Below, one piece after another: positions 51,603 to 60,109 of a stretch of 64,000 nt of DNA; the first letter of the stretch is position 1, and each line of letters begins with the position of its first letter. The notes beneath the pieces were generated by a model. The model worked only from the letters and a program-made list of their open reading frames with translations. It searched no databases and was not told the origin of the DNA. This DNA comes from Anniella stebbinsi. Taxonomy: Eukaryota; Chordata; Lepidosauria; Squamata; Anniellidae. The position numbers were made by a program, and so were the translations under genes. The stretch is from the NCBI GenBank assembly GCA_029215795.1, contig JARDYH010000001.1, positions 116,896,533 to 116,960,532 of the forward strand, read 5' to 3'.

Positions 51603-54600
51603 TCATTTATATACTGCCCAATAGTCGAAGCTCTTTGGGTGGTTCTTTCTGAGAGGGAGATCTAAAAATCCTGTTGCCTCTGGGACACCTTCTTAGAGAC
51701 CATAGGATTATACCTTAATTGACTTTCTAGTAAACAGTTTGTACAATCACTGCATCTTAAACAATCTACAGTGGCTTGTTTAAGCTGCCAGACACCATTT
51801 GCCTGATTGCCTGCCTGGGCACGGCTTGTTGTGTTGTCTGAACCTGGGCGGCATAGCTGGTTTGAAGGTAAAACAACCCTCAAATAACTCATGACCTGTT
51901 GCTTGGTGATTTGAGGGTTGTTTCCCCCGCAAACAAGCCATGCCGCCAGGATTTGAACCAGCCACACTCAGGTGGGTAATCAGGCAAATGGTGCCAGGCA
52001 TGAGTTGCTACAGAAACAAGTTGGTATGGCTTAGTTAAGCCATGGGGATTGTGTGAACTCTATCTCTACAAACTACTATTTATTAGAAAGTCAATTAAGA
52101 TGTAATCCTATGGTCTCTAGGAAGGTGTCCCCGAGATAAAGTAGAGGTCAATGTCAGCAACAGTTGCTGACTATATAAACAGCACAATGTTTGAGAATAA
52201 TATATCCTTACATTTAAATTATAATTTCACTGCCAGGAAAAAGTTTTCAGGCTGCTTCCAGATGTGGCTTTTGTAGTGTAATCGCTCTGCCTCATTCACA
52301 GAATTTTGCAGGGGGTCCAGAAAAATCCTCAATTTATGCCCTCCCATCTTTCCCCACCACATTTTCCCTCAACTGAGGAGGAAAATATGGAATAATTGTA
52401 CAATGCTTTTAGATTGGTAACTCTAAGAGCCCTCCATCTGGAAGCACTTTTAATTTCGATTTAATATTTTTACCAATATAAAAATGATAAATATAAATGA
52501 CATCATCATTTGTGGTAGGCTTATTTTAAACGAAGCACAGCAAATCATAATAAAAGATACACTTCTACCATATCAACATGAGACATTCCTCCTCCACCTT
52601 TTGAGTTGCTGATGGTTGCATGTGCTAACCTTTTGAAGCTACAGAAACTGCATCATGGGGATTAGTAGAAGCTCAGCGATTTTACAGAAATGCAACATAA
52701 TAGTATTGGGAATAATTAGACAGCTGGAGCATAACAGTGTATTCACAACAAGAAAAATAGGTAAAAGCAATTTTTGCAAACAGCTATGTACATTTAGACA
52801 AAAGTCCTTTTAGCCTGGATTTGTGAAAGAAATCAAATATTTTAGCTTCTTTTAAAAAGAAAAAACAAGCAGATATCATCAGAATTTGAGGGATTTGGAT
52901 TCTGTTTGCAGTACAACTTCATGTAAACACAATCACACGTTTTATACTTTAGACATTGATTGAAAGGTTTTACAGGAAAGGGTTTTTTTAAAAAAAATGC
53001 TGCTAGCACAACGCTACTGCTTTTGATTAGCGAGTGATCATTGTTTTATTCAGATTTTATAAAAAGAACACCCAGTTTAACAGCACTTTCTATTTTACCT
53101 CCACTATTTTATTCGGCTCGCCAGTGTTCATTCTTCCAGATTCAGTATCCCCAGTAATCCTTCTGTAATGGCAGTGCCCTTCATTTACATCCAGAAAAAG
53201 CTTTTGTGTTGGGAGTTTAACCATCACCAAGCCAGAAGGCAGGGCTTTGTCAAAATGCACAGCTTGAACAGCAGCTGCTGAATTCTGTTTTAACATGTAA
53301 AAAGCAAGGAAGACAAGAGGGTCTCTTCTGAGCAAAATACAACACCAAGCCATATTAGTGCACAAATATACCATCCAGTCTTCTTGTCTGCCTATAATTA
53401 AGATGATCTCTAAAAATCATCAAGCTGGGTAATATTAACTAACATTATTTTCCCCATTTTATGCCATGTGCTATGGATTTCACAGGATTTATTTTAAATG
53501 ACTTAGAACACATTTGCACAGATATCTGGAAGGGTATACGTGTCATATATCTATCCATTGCATATTTGACCCTCTGCCATACACAAGTGATGGGTTCCCT
53601 TTTTATTTCACCTCCAGATGATCAAGCAGCATGATGTGTACAGAACCCAACATGGGCTGTGACACTTATGCAATCAGCTTTATGTTCTGAGCTCAAGGAG
53701 GTCAAAGGGGAAAAGATAGCAAGAACGCAAGGGACTGTAATACATACAAATGCCACAGTACAATGAGAGTGAGATGTTGGAAATAGGTTTCTGCTCCCCA
53801 ATGTCCCCCAACTGCTACAACAAAACTCTACCACAAGTGTGATGCATCTCTGCTCTTTGTACACCGAGACTGGACTATCAAGCTCTGTTAGCAGTGCAAG
53901 GCGAAGCTACACACACTCAAGAAGGACGGTTAGCAGTTAATGCACATGTAGCGGAGCACTCGGAGTAGTTAGTGCTAACGACCACGCACCATGGTGATAA
54001 ATGATCATGCAACAGTTGGGACTTATTGCTGAGTGATGACAATATATTTGTCATTCACCCATATTACTCAGCCTCCATCCATTGCTCCTAGGATTGGGGA
54101 GCGTGTGGTATTCTAGGAGAACTAGAGGCAAGCTGCTCTTTATCTTTGCTTCAAACGGAGCATTTTTCATAATTATAACTTCCAGGTGCCTTAAGAGAAT
54201 CAAGGATGTCAGACACTGTATATATTTGGAATTTTTCATTTTATATAACAGTGGTGGCTCCCCATTTCTAGGATGTCATCTCCAGAGAGGCTCACCTGGT
54301 GCTTAGGCTGTGGTCTTTTCAAGTGCCAGGTGAAGACCTTTTTATTTTCCCAGGCATTTTAAGAACTGTTTGAGAACGTTTAGATCTTTGCACTCTTTCG
54401 TTTTTGTGGCTGGTTTGATTAGGTGCTGCATTGCTTTACTCCTTGAAGCTTGTTTTATTTCATGCTAATTACCATAGTTTGTTACAATTTTGTATTTTAG
54501 CTTTTTAATTTGCAGTCTTGAAGAAGAATAAATGAATAAACCATTCAAATTATTATGCCATTTCCTTTCTTGGTCTCTCTTTCACTTTCATTACCATTCC

Positions 54601-55832
54601 ATATTCTGGTCATTCTAAGTAGGGTTGCCAACCAGTCAGATTACCATGCCCCCAAGCTGGGTTGATTCTACCCCTTTAAAACAGGTTGGACATGCAAAAA
54701 TCAGGTGGTGAAGCTTTTTTTCATTCCTTTATTATTTTTTCCTGACTGCCACATTCAGTTGTTGGTTTATTACAAATGCTGTTTACTACCAGTACTATTC
54801 CCTTCCAATGACCCGTGTAAAAAATTTTCTGCATTGTTACCAGTACATTTTGAATATTCCATCCTTAAGTAAGATGCTGGCCCAATATAACTAAACCTCC
54901 AGTCCAAAAACACACGTATTATCTGAATTCACATTACATTCATGAAATCACAAGTTTTTTTTTTAACCTCATGATTATTAGAATTGCTTTCCCAGCCAGT
55001 TGATGCTGAGGTATCGTATAAGTCGTTTGGTGAAGCAGCAGCTGTCCAAAGCTGGTCAATCAAACCTGGATCTTGTTGATCAATGGCTGTAAAAAAGACA
55101 TAAAGAAAAACAATATTACACTGCTGAATCACTCAGCAACTCAAAAGAAGGTAGGAAATTATCCTGGTTACCTGAACTATGTGCTTGATTAAATTGTATT
55201 CCAACTTCCGGAAGCTTCTCTGTTCTTGGATCAAGTACAGGTATGCACTGTGAACCATTTGAAGATTGATTTGGGTACTTTGAGCCTCTGGACCTTAGTG
55301 ATCCAGTGCGTGGAAAAGCTGTTCTAGAGTCTATTATGTAAGCAGTACCTGGAGTATAGTTAAGCATATTGGTACACACTTTGAAAGAGGCTTCATCCCC
55401 AATTATATCATCTACAATATCTTGGTTATTGTCTGAAGTTGGTTTATATCCTCCATCTGTGCTTTGTTGAGTGACACCTGAAAAATTTGCCAGTGTGCCC
55501 TGAGACTGGCTAGATCTCAAAACCTTCCATTCAAGAGGCAAAAGAGATTGGTAAGAAGTTAAAGAGACTATATTATCAGCAGAGCCTCCTATCCGATATC
55601 TTGAGCGCTTCAAAGATTCCTCATCCTGGCTCGGTAAAGTCTGTGAATCCCAATCTGTTATCTGCACAAGCGGATCTCTTATTATTGGTCTGTTTCCAAT
55701 GTCTGTGTGAATACTTTCTCTTGCAGTAGTATCATCTTGGACATCTCTGATATGTGCTGGAGAAGTCTTAAGTTGATCTCCCTTCACTAGAAAATCAAGG
55801 TTTTCTGTAGTTGCATTTGATGTTGGATCCAT
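28798..55832 (-). CDS. Unrecognised coiled-coil protein with C-terminal CAP-Gly domain (whole gene model)
   Basis: I do not recognise this gene. Ten well-supported exons and three weaker ones on the - strand join in consistent phase to about 812 codons. In order: a polar Ser/Thr/Asp/Asn-rich N-terminus (55832-54968), a more folded-looking stretch (53284-48009) with QKLFLDVNEGHCHYRRITGD, a coiled coil (47052-43698), a Ser-rich linker, a basic Pro/Arg segment, and one CAP-Gly domain formed by the last two exons, ending ...KVIIAWE-stop. CAP-Gly domains bind microtubule ends and the EEY/F tails of tubulin and EB proteins, so a microtubule or centrosome role is likely but inferred. The gene is tail-to-tail with TAB3. 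The ATG at 55832 has a good context (ACAATGG), but the frame stays open upstream to an acceptor at 55853, so the N-terminus could extend into an unseen exon. Confidence 0.75.
28870..32338 (-). other. Last intron of the CAP-Gly gene
   Basis: About 3.5 kb lie between the two halves of the CAP-Gly domain. The only clear feature is the miniature element at 30493-30716; the rest shows no gene. Confidence 0.55.
30493..30716. mobile_element. Miniature inverted-repeat element with repeated GATTCTAAGAC core
   Basis: The ends are TTTCTTCGATTCTAAGAC and its complement GTCTTAGAATCGAAGAAA. The core motif GTCTTAGAAT recurs inside the element in both orientations. No coding capacity; family not assigned. 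Confidence 0.7.
32339..32575 (-). CDS. CAP-Gly exon (first part of the domain)
   Basis: The acceptor TTTTACCCAAG and the donor TTTG|GTAATT bracket 237 nt, phase 2 to 2. After a basic lead (SRRPFAPRSVADL) comes the CAP-Gly fold: VGNLVKF, GTVKYLGPLFGREEDCLGIE, and then GRHDGTFQGTRYFL in place of the usual GKNDG...RYF. The donor splits the conserved Cys codon that follows RYF, and the next exon restores it. Confidence 0.88.
32880..33065. repeat. GC-richer repeat-like patch with C run
   Basis: A C run near 32910 and repeated GTTGTTAA/TTGTTAACC motifs resemble the patches at 6480-6690 and 51786-52000. It is probably an old miniature element; no clean ends were found. Confidence 0.35.
33354..33586. 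mobile_element. MITE family A, shorter related copy
   Basis: The outer ends GGCTGAATTTGGACAACA and TTTTGTCCGAATTCAGCC are inverted. An internal GGCAGCATTCGGACGACA at 33494 repeats the family A end, so the copy looks compound. No convincing target duplication. Confidence 0.55.
33905..34214 (+). mobile_element. LINE fragment (C-terminal region), decayed
   Basis: The sequence resembles the + strand LINE at 49.0-50.4 kb (CTGGTACACAAAGGAGCAAG ... CTGCACCAGCTCCACTGGTT). A matching LINE 3' tail (GCTGCCTTGAACTCCCAG... GAATAAAAATG) occurs at 34868-34920, so later insertions split it. Confidence 0.6.
34223..35642. mobile_element. hAT-like ends around a repeat mosaic
   Basis: The left end CAGGGGTGGGCAC and right end TGCCCACCCTTGT are inverted; flanks ATTTAAAG and GTTAAAAG match at 6 of 8 positions. 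The right 280 bp resembles the element at 44745. The interior contains a LINE tail, so this may be two neighbouring insertions rather than one element. Confidence 0.4.
35178..35233 (-). CDS. CAP-Gly gene, candidate basic exon before the CAP-Gly exon
   Basis: The acceptor TCTAGAATGTACAG and the donor AAAAG|GTATAG bracket 56 nt, phase 0 to 2, encoding the basic peptide LQLPKAYRKSRNPKTDK. The phase matches the CAP-Gly exon, and basic Ser/Pro/Lys segments commonly flank CAP-Gly domains. It lies inside a repeat mosaic, so it may be fortuitous. Confidence 0.3.
36259..36345. repeat. Squamate-type short repeat (CAAGTCCCATTCA... motif)
   Basis: This is a degenerate copy of the repeat with TTACCTGG-AGTAAG and GCAACCCTATGC elements, also at 1550-1615 and 45890-46115. 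The squamate label is from memory. Confidence 0.4.
38100..38350 (+). repeat. Interspersed repeat (SINE-like), not a coding exon
   Basis: The run around GGGGATTAGACAAATTCTTGG, GGCTATCAATGGCTACTAG and CTGTTGCACTCAAGTCCTGC matches my recollection of a high-copy reptile repeat ending in a TGTTCTTCTG motif. An open frame crossing it (37904-38173) has an acceptor-like CCTTTCAG but is best explained as repeat. Confidence 0.6.
39801..40216 (+). other. Unrecognised coding-like segment, two overlapping frames
   Basis: The frame 39801-40151 (ENITGAIYQHAPVEGWDLWQ) and an overlapping frame ending at 40216 (LAFSWFEQWPGATNDRLKQR) both have balanced, protein-like composition. The overlap would fit one old gene broken by a frameshift. 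Sequence either side (39180-41000) contains more short open stretches but many stops. I recognise no family. It could be a decayed retrocopy or transposon gene, or chance. Confidence 0.25.
41565..41602 (-). CDS. CAP-Gly gene, candidate 38-nt micro-exon
   Basis: A strong polypyrimidine acceptor (TTGCTTTTTTCAG) is followed by an open segment encoding SVHMSNERQNLP in phase 1 to 0. The donor (CCA|GTTTTG) is weak. It is included because it gives the phase change needed between neighbours. Confidence 0.25.
41735..42100 (-). CDS. CAP-Gly gene, Ser-rich linker exon(s), boundaries uncertain
   Basis: A strong acceptor (TTTTTACTGTCAG) at 42100 and a strong donor (GAAAG|GTATGT) after 41735 bracket 366 nt open in the required phase (1 to 1). 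The ends look like exon (STSRSKMSRANSEDFPW; RVQERSRNNASPSSINSEST). The hydrophobic middle could be a short retained intron, with acceptor TTTATTTAG at 41858 and a possible donor CAC|GTAGCA after 41987. Both readings keep phase, so one or two exons cannot be decided here. Confidence 0.45.
42101..43697 (-). other. Intron of the CAP-Gly gene
   Basis: It contains one clear hAT-like element (43045-43184). Otherwise no supportable feature. Confidence 0.5.
43045..43184. mobile_element. hAT-like miniature element with perfect 8-bp duplication
   Basis: It starts CAGGGAGAAGG and ends CCCAATCCCTG. CACTAAAG is duplicated exactly on both sides (43037-43044 and 43185-43192). The middle is the self-complementary TCCAGAT...TTGTTGGA unit of the family. 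Confidence 0.85.
43698..43905 (-). CDS. CAP-Gly gene exon (coiled coil 2)
   Basis: The acceptor TTTCCCTTTTACAG is strong and the donor is GATG|GTAAAG. The exon is 208 nt, 69 codons plus 1 nt, phase 0 to 1. It continues the coiled coil with HEEICELRSESRRLREASHQ and NEENHRLKEELWDVKRQYEW. Confidence 0.8.
44446..44690 (-). mobile_element. LINE 3' UTR fragment with (TTG)n(TTA)n tail
   Basis: Nearly identical to the 3' end of the LINE at 13379 (CTCAAGGC-GCTTACAAATTA ... AAGCTATTGGGAGTCAGAAA). The tail simple repeat at 44437-44472 marks the 3' end. Confidence 0.8.
44745..45062. mobile_element. hAT-like element with 8-bp duplication
   Basis: It is flanked by GTCTAAGG (44737-44744) and GTCTAAAG (45063-45070), an 8-bp duplication with one mismatch. 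The left end is CAGCTGTGAGTAACACATGG and the right end is CAGTTGCCCAACTCCA. No coding capacity. Confidence 0.7.
45100..45445 (+). mobile_element. LINE 3'-end fragment ending in a long (AAT)n microsatellite
   Basis: It encodes the LINE C-terminus (RTFSSAAPRLWNDLPGEIRQ ... [15 protein letters not shown]), then a 3' UTR and about 13 AAT units (45405-45445). It is the + strand counterpart of 5128-5358 and 16522-16762. Confidence 0.8.
45643..45818 (-). CDS. CAP-Gly gene exon (coiled coil 1)
   Basis: The acceptor CGATATATAG is followed by TGAACCTT and the donor is AAAAAG|GTAAGC. The exon is 176 nt, phase 1 to 0. It encodes a clear heptad pattern: NLKSQISDLQEANETAVLEL, then EEISHLKNEMAQLKSEYLQ and IKEENLILKKK. 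A coiled coil is the confident structural call. Confidence 0.8.
45890..46115. repeat. Miniature repeat (GCAACCCTATGCACACTTAC type)
   Basis: Two related halves contain CAACCCTATG and CCCAATTCTATG with the TTCAATGAGG motif, typical of the short squamate repeat also seen at 1550 and 36259. Confidence 0.4.
46235..46545 (+). mobile_element. LINE 3'-end fragment, old
   Basis: A degenerate C-terminal region (GGCATTTTCTATTGTGGCAC ... CAGCTCTGGAATGTCCTC) and a 3' UTR ending near AAAATAAAGTACTTGGC. Confidence 0.6.
46965..47052 (-). CDS. CAP-Gly gene exon (YKEESSLSLLKCECCSP)
   Basis: The acceptor ATGTTATAG is followed by GAGAAAGATG and the donor is ATTG|GTATGA. The exon is 88 nt, phase 0 to 1, which is exactly what the flanking exons need. 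It encodes 29 residues with a CECC cysteine cluster and then VILQQLI, which runs into the coiled coil. Confidence 0.65.
48009..48095 (-). CDS. CAP-Gly gene exon (HIWDFVKEMWVSPKKTAGVS)
   Basis: The acceptor CCAACTTTTACAG is strong. The donor that keeps phase 0 is ACG|GTAGGA; a second donor 8 nt further (GGAAG|GTAAAA, after 48001) would change phase and not fit the next exon. The exon is 87 nt, 29 codons. Confidence 0.65.
48645..48960 (-). mobile_element. LINE 3'-end fragment
   Basis: TTTATCTATTTAGTTATTT is followed by TTTTTGCCCTGTCTTTC and GGCACTCAAGGTGACTTACC, which is the minus-strand 3' UTR pattern of the LINEs here. Confidence 0.55.
49030..50361 (+). mobile_element. LINE, L2/CR1-group, 5'-truncated and decayed
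   Basis: Broken + strand frames give RT motifs LLDFSVAFDIDHGILLDRL and [12 protein letters not shown], then VRSLGVLLDPELSL, a C-terminal RAFSAVVAQLWNELPREVCL, and a 3' UTR ending AAATGAAATAAATAAATAA. It sits in an intron of the CAP-Gly gene, antisense to it, with its tail about 12 bp from the splice donor at 50373. Confidence 0.85.
50374..50532 (-). CDS. CAP-Gly gene exon (VQIEGQLLLQGQSLHLVDDG)
   Basis: The acceptor CAACAAAG is followed by CCAGGGGAG and the donor is AGAAAG|GTAAAG. The exon is 159 nt, 53 codons, phase 0 to 0. A LINE tail ends only about 12 bp inside the intron next to the donor. Confidence 0.65.
50749..50812. repeat. (ATA)n/(ATT)n/(ACT)n microsatellite
   Basis: ATA repeats switch to ATT repeats and then to ACT repeats. 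The switch from ATA to ATT makes the tract self-complementary. Confidence 0.9.
51566..51650 (-). mobile_element. LINE 3'-end stub with (TTTC)n tract
   Basis: About ten TTTC units (51566-51604) adjoin ATTTATATACTGCCCAATAG, the 3' end of the LINE family at 62.8 kb. Confidence 0.7.
51677..52135. mobile_element. Nested palindromic miniature element
   Basis: The outer arms 51677-51734 and 52079-52135 are inverted (CTTAATTGACTTTCTA / TAGAAAGTCAATTAAG). A second inverted pair lies inside, about 51786-52000 (CACCATTTGCCTGATT / AATCAGGCAAATGGTG). No coding capacity. It looks like one miniature element inserted into another. Confidence 0.65.
52140..53098 (-). other. Intron sequence of the CAP-Gly gene, nothing seen
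   Basis: AT-rich and without supportable genes or repeats. Confidence 0.5.
53099..53284 (-). CDS. CAP-Gly gene exon (QKLFLDVNEGHCHYRR)
   Basis: The acceptor TTAAAACAG is followed by AATTCAGC and the donor is GTGGAG|GTAAAA. The exon is 186 nt, 62 codons, phase 0 to 0. The product, with LPSGLVMVKLPTQKLFLDVN and CHYRRITGDTESGRMNTGEP, looks more structured than the N-terminus. I recognise no domain. Confidence 0.7.
53285..54967 (-). other. Intron of the CAP-Gly gene with a LINE tail
   Basis: Apart from the LINE fragment at 54270-54545, I see only unassigned sequence, including a repeat-like stretch near 53.9-54.06 kb. Confidence 0.45.
54270..54545 (+). mobile_element. LINE 3'-end fragment
   Basis: GAAGACCTTTTTATTTTCCC resembles the LINE C-terminus (TFLFSQ), followed by a 3' UTR ending GAAGAATAAATGAATAAA. 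Confidence 0.6.
54968..55086 (-). CDS. CAP-Gly gene exon (IDQLWTAAASPNDLYD)
   Basis: The acceptor TTTTTTACAG is followed by CCATTGATC, and the donor CATGAG|GTTAAA is only fair. The exon is 119 nt, entered in phase 1 (G|CC = Ala), left in phase 0, and encodes 40 residues rich in Ser, Asp and Asn with DPGLIDQLWTAAASPNDLYD. Confidence 0.7.
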
Positions 55833-55853
55833 TGTGACTGTCCTTTCTGAATC
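55172..55853 (-). CDS. CAP-Gly gene, exon with candidate start (ATG 55832)
   Basis: The acceptor CCTGTTATTAG precedes GATTCAG at 55853 and the donor is TTCAG|GTAACC after 55172. From the ATG, 661 nt are coding (220 codons plus 1 nt). The product is polar and low in hydrophobics, with many Ser, Thr, Asp, Asn and Gln, so it is probably disordered; landmarks are MDPTSNATTENLDFLVKGD, RYRIGGSADNIVSLTSYQ and IPVLDPRTEKLPEVGIQF. The 21 nt before the ATG are also open in frame, so the exon could be internal. Confidence 0.75.
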
Positions 55854-58800
55854 CTAATAACAGGAATAAAATAAAATTCATGTTTAGACACATGTATCTG
55901 GTGTTTTCAATAACCTTGGTCTAGCAAAAGTAAGGAATTTTCCCCTGCTCTTGTGCTACTGGATTTTCAAACCAACATATTACTAGACAATATATGTGAA
56001 AATGTACTTCCTCTCTTTCTGACCAATTTCCAAAAGATGCTGACTAGTGTGTACTGTGTAACTCCCTCCCAAAAGAGGTTCAGTTGGTCCCATCTCTTGA
56101 GTTTTAGGATGGCTGCAATTACCATTTAATATTATCCTGCCTTTAGGGAGCAATCCTATGGCCCCTAGACATTATCTGAGTGGCCATAGGATACTGGGGA
56201 TTCCTCCCTCTGAGGTTGGAGACTGTGCTCTAACCTTGGAGGGGGAGTCAGGGATCTGACCTCGCCTCCTTGCAGCTGATGCAGAGAGAACAATGGCTGC
56301 CCTCCAAGGTCAGAAAATTGACCTTGGACAGGGGGAAAGGGGGTATTTTAGCAGGCGGGGAGAGGAGGAGACCGGTGAGGCCAGCATACAAGCTATCCTA
56401 AGCCTCTTGCAGCCTCCCTCCCCCCCTTCCTGAAGCACTATCACTAGATACGCAAAGAAGCCCATCTAGCGAAATATGCAGGGCGGGACGATGGGGAGGT
56501 AAATATCACCTCCGCCATTCCTCTTGCCCTGCACTGGAAAATCAGAAGCTTCCGAGTTTGGAGGCTTCTGATCCCCGAGGTTGCAATTGATAGGATTGTG
56601 CCCTAAATCTGTTTTAAAATTCTGGTGGTGCAACATATTGTTTAAATGGCTCAGTTGTCTCATGCTCCTCTCATGTTGCTGTGTCAATGATTTACAGAGT
56701 GATCCTATAATGGTGGTGGTTGAGCATGCGTGCTAAGGACTGGATGCTTCAGGAACAGATGCTAAGGCTGCTGCTGCTGCTGGAGACCAGGCCTTCCTTC
56801 AAAAAGGAAATAAATACATGTCATAACTAAAGAGATCATTTAGTGAAGTGGCTAAACAATATGGGTGTTAGTTGTATTTTTGAACTCATAATTAGGTAGT
56901 ATCTGAAAACACATTAGCTATCATTAAATGTAGCAATCTCAACTTAATAAGACACTAACAGAACAGCAGTATTAAAACATATTTAGTGAGACTTAATTAT
57001 TTGTGCCTATAGCAATTATTTCTCAATATACTTTAAGAGCAATTTTTATGAGCATGCAATAACTGTTGTTCAAGCTAGCCTAAATGTTCATTTGGGAATG
57101 TTAATGTAAATTAAAGCAGTTCATGAATCTTACTTTATGGACAGCAAAGGCATCTCAAGCTACAGTGCAATCTTTAGTGTTTTGAGGTATATTCTGAGGT
57201 ATAATACTGTGGAATAATTTAACACAAGCCTTAGGATACTTTCTTAATGGCTGTTTCACAGTGAGGTTAACAGTGGTAAAACAAAATAATTGTTTAATAT
57301 TTATTTTTCTGTTGCAAGTTATAACTAGAGGAGAGTCTATGCTTGAAAGCTGGGACTTCAGTAGCCTACTTTGATTATTTCTTGTCAAGGAATTTGCAAG
57401 GATAAAGAAGCATTGGGATTTCTATCCAGATTTGTTAGAGTGAATGCATCACTGTCAGTTTAACTGTGTTTGTGGAAATTGTATCCTTTTATTACTGCAG
57501 TGCTTCATGTCCTTTCCCTCTGCATGCATTGTAAATATTTAAACTACCTGAAAATGGATTGGAGGGTGGGAAGTGGACGGTTAGAACATGCATGTAAAAG
57601 CCTAGCTTGTTCCACAAGAAAAAGAGAAAAGGGCTGATCGGGGTAGATGAAGGCTCTTTCTGAGATGGTTGCTCTGGACTGTTATATTGTTCCCATGTCC
57701 TTGGGACTACACAATCCTTATGTCATTGGACTTTTTTTATTTGCATATGTGCTTCTGAGCAAATAATAGGTTAAAAACTTAAATCAGTAAGTGATTTACA
57801 ATTACTATCCTTTGACATGATTTGGTGTTATCAGTGAAATTTTTGCAGCCCAAGGCTGAATTGGCAGTGTAAGTACATTGCCCAGGTGAGCCCAAGAGTT
57901 GTATTATTATACCCCAAAAGATAACAGATCTAGTAGGTAGCCTTGTATGTGACTTCATAATCTTTGGCAGGGGAAGTGGATGGAAGAAGAGAAAGATATC
58001 ATGGATGTTGGTGAGGAACCTCAAGCCCAGGCTGTGCCTTCAAGAAACCATCCCTAAGACTTCAACTGCTTATGAAAACAATCACAAGTTACACTCTCTA
58101 TTGAATCATCTGAGAGCATGGAGGCTCTGACAAAATAGCTGGTTGTTCAACAGATAGAAGTGGCAACAGCAGGACTAAAGTTTTCTAAAAGGGAGGAATA
58201 TTTGAAATGGTCAGTTGAAACAGGAAAATTGGCCAGTTCTGGGTGAAAGTAGGTCAGAGCACTTGAAATGATGGCTCAGGTCAAGGGAAATACTGCTATT
58301 CCCTGGAAAATTCTTGAGCAGCAACCATTGTCTTCAGATGATATATGGGCATCCTTTTGACAGTGTAGGATCAGTGGGTCTTTAAATATGGCAGGTATAC
58401 TTGGCCCCTTTTCTTACTGAGAGGTCCCAACTGCCTAGTAGAATGGTTATGAAAGATGCTCCCAGCAGGTAAGAAACACTTCGTTATATGATCATCCAGA
58501 ATATGCTGACTTCAGTAACAATTTAGATGCAGAAAGTTAACAGGATAATAAACTATTTCATCTTGTATGTTCAACTATATGTGAGGTAGCGGAAATGGAA
58601 GAGTGAAAGTTGCAAGAAAAGGGTGAGTGTCTCAGAAGTGTGATTCTGCTTGTAAACAAGGCATGCTCACCCAGCGTACAACACTGTTTCATTGCAAAAT
58701 CAACTCAATTTTTTCCGCCACAGCAATTTCAACGTTGAATCTGGCATTGTTGGGGTGTGGCCCTGGGTGAGAGGATGTGGTCCCCTGATCCCTGGAAGTT

Positions 58801-58941
58801 GCCCACCCCATTTTCAGGGATGCTCAAAAATGCTTTCAACTGTTGACTACATCAGGGATGTGAACACTTCAAGCTTGTGGGATCAATTTTGGTTTTTACT
58901 AGAGCTCTGTGATCCACAATAGGAAGCTGATTTACACCAAG
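55854..58941. other. Upstream flank of the CAP-Gly exon 55172-55853, no further exon identified
   Basis: I searched the - strand here for an upstream coding or leader exon and could not support one. A miniature element occupies about 56152-56606. Confidence 0.45.
56152..56606. mobile_element. Miniature element with AATCCTAT-containing inverted ends
   Basis: The left end TTTAGGGAGCAATCCTAT and right end ATAGGATTGTGCCCTAAA are inverted with two mismatches. The interior is GC-rich with no coding capacity. Confidence 0.6.
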
Positions 58942-59503
58942 TCAGAACACAAGAATGCCCTTAGGCACACAGCTGTATAGAAAAAACGCTAGTAAAAAAC
59001 AGTTTAAACCATTTATGTAATCTTGGGTTAATGTGATTATAACCTTAGTAAGCATGTAGTCTATAATTTTTATCACACTGAACCAATTATACATCCAACA
59101 AAACATTCATGGATCAATTATCCAGAGTTACAGTATGTCAATTTATACAGTGATTGATAACACGTAAAAAGATTTTTTATAAGTCTCAATCCAGAGCTGA
59201 CAAGATTCTAGATATTGTTCTTGTTTCACAGGAGCTTCTTCCTGAGCCTTGTGGATACTGTAACAATAGAAATACAAAATACAGGGTACTGGACCAGGAA
59301 AAACCATCTCATAATACTAAAATTGTTTTGTAAAAACTCTCATCTTATTCACTCACCACCTGGTAATTCTTGTTAAATATAACAGTGTATGGCAGCTATT
59401 TTCTGTCTTTAGGATATCTATTAATAAACAATATATAAGAAGTTAATGTACCTATTTTATAATATATTAACACAAGACTAAAAACTGCGTTGTTAAGAGG
59501 AAG

Positions 59504-59791
59504 TCACAAACCTTGCTTCTGATAGTCATAAATAATATAAATGACCCATTTGGTGGAGCAATTAGAAAAATGATGTATCTTAATCTGGCGATGGTCACCT
59601 GGGTGGTTGAAGATTTTTGTCTGTAGCGCCATATCGCACACTGAACATCTGCCACACTTAAAGTGTCCATTTGTGATATTAGGGTCTGCCCTTGTTGAAT
59701 GCATGTCTGAATGCATCAAAATGTCCCGAAAATTAGAAGTACGTTTTAAACCCACGTATGGAACCTTCTTGCATCCAGGTATATCTTCCAC
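59504..59791 (-). pseudogene. Penelope-like element, fragment upstream of and into GIY-YIG domain
   Basis: The frame carries CGRCSVCDMAL, a two-Cys motif ahead of the nuclease, then IHHFSNCSTKWVIYII. It breaks off at the start of the GIY-YIG fold and joins the repeat arm, so the catalytic residues are missing. Confidence 0.6.
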
Positions 59792-59828
59792 TATGTGCCA
59801 ATGTCTTTTAATGCTGTTAATTATTGGT

Positions 59829-60109
59829 TGTGCAAATGGGTCATTTATATTATTATTTGTCCTTGTGGCCTTTCATATGTTGGAAAAACGGCACGCACCA
59901 TTAGAACTTGCATTATTGAACATAGATCCAAAATCAAACACAAGGTTCTGGAGGCTCCATTAGTCGAACACTTTATAAATATGAATCATAATTTGGATGA
60001 TTTTTCTTTTTTGGTGATTGAGAAAATCATGCCACACAAATATAACTGGACAAATCATGATAATTCTTTACTTAAAAAAGAAGCCCAGTGGATTTTTACT
60101 TTGAACTAG
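59829..60109 (+). pseudogene. Penelope-like element, GIY-YIG endonuclease C-terminal fragment
   Basis: It begins near CKWVIYIIICPCGLSYVGKT and continues with the Arg and His/Glu segment IIEHRSKIKHK and the end KKEAQWIFTLN-stop. The fragment lacks the reverse transcriptase and cannot be a working element. Confidence 0.7.
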
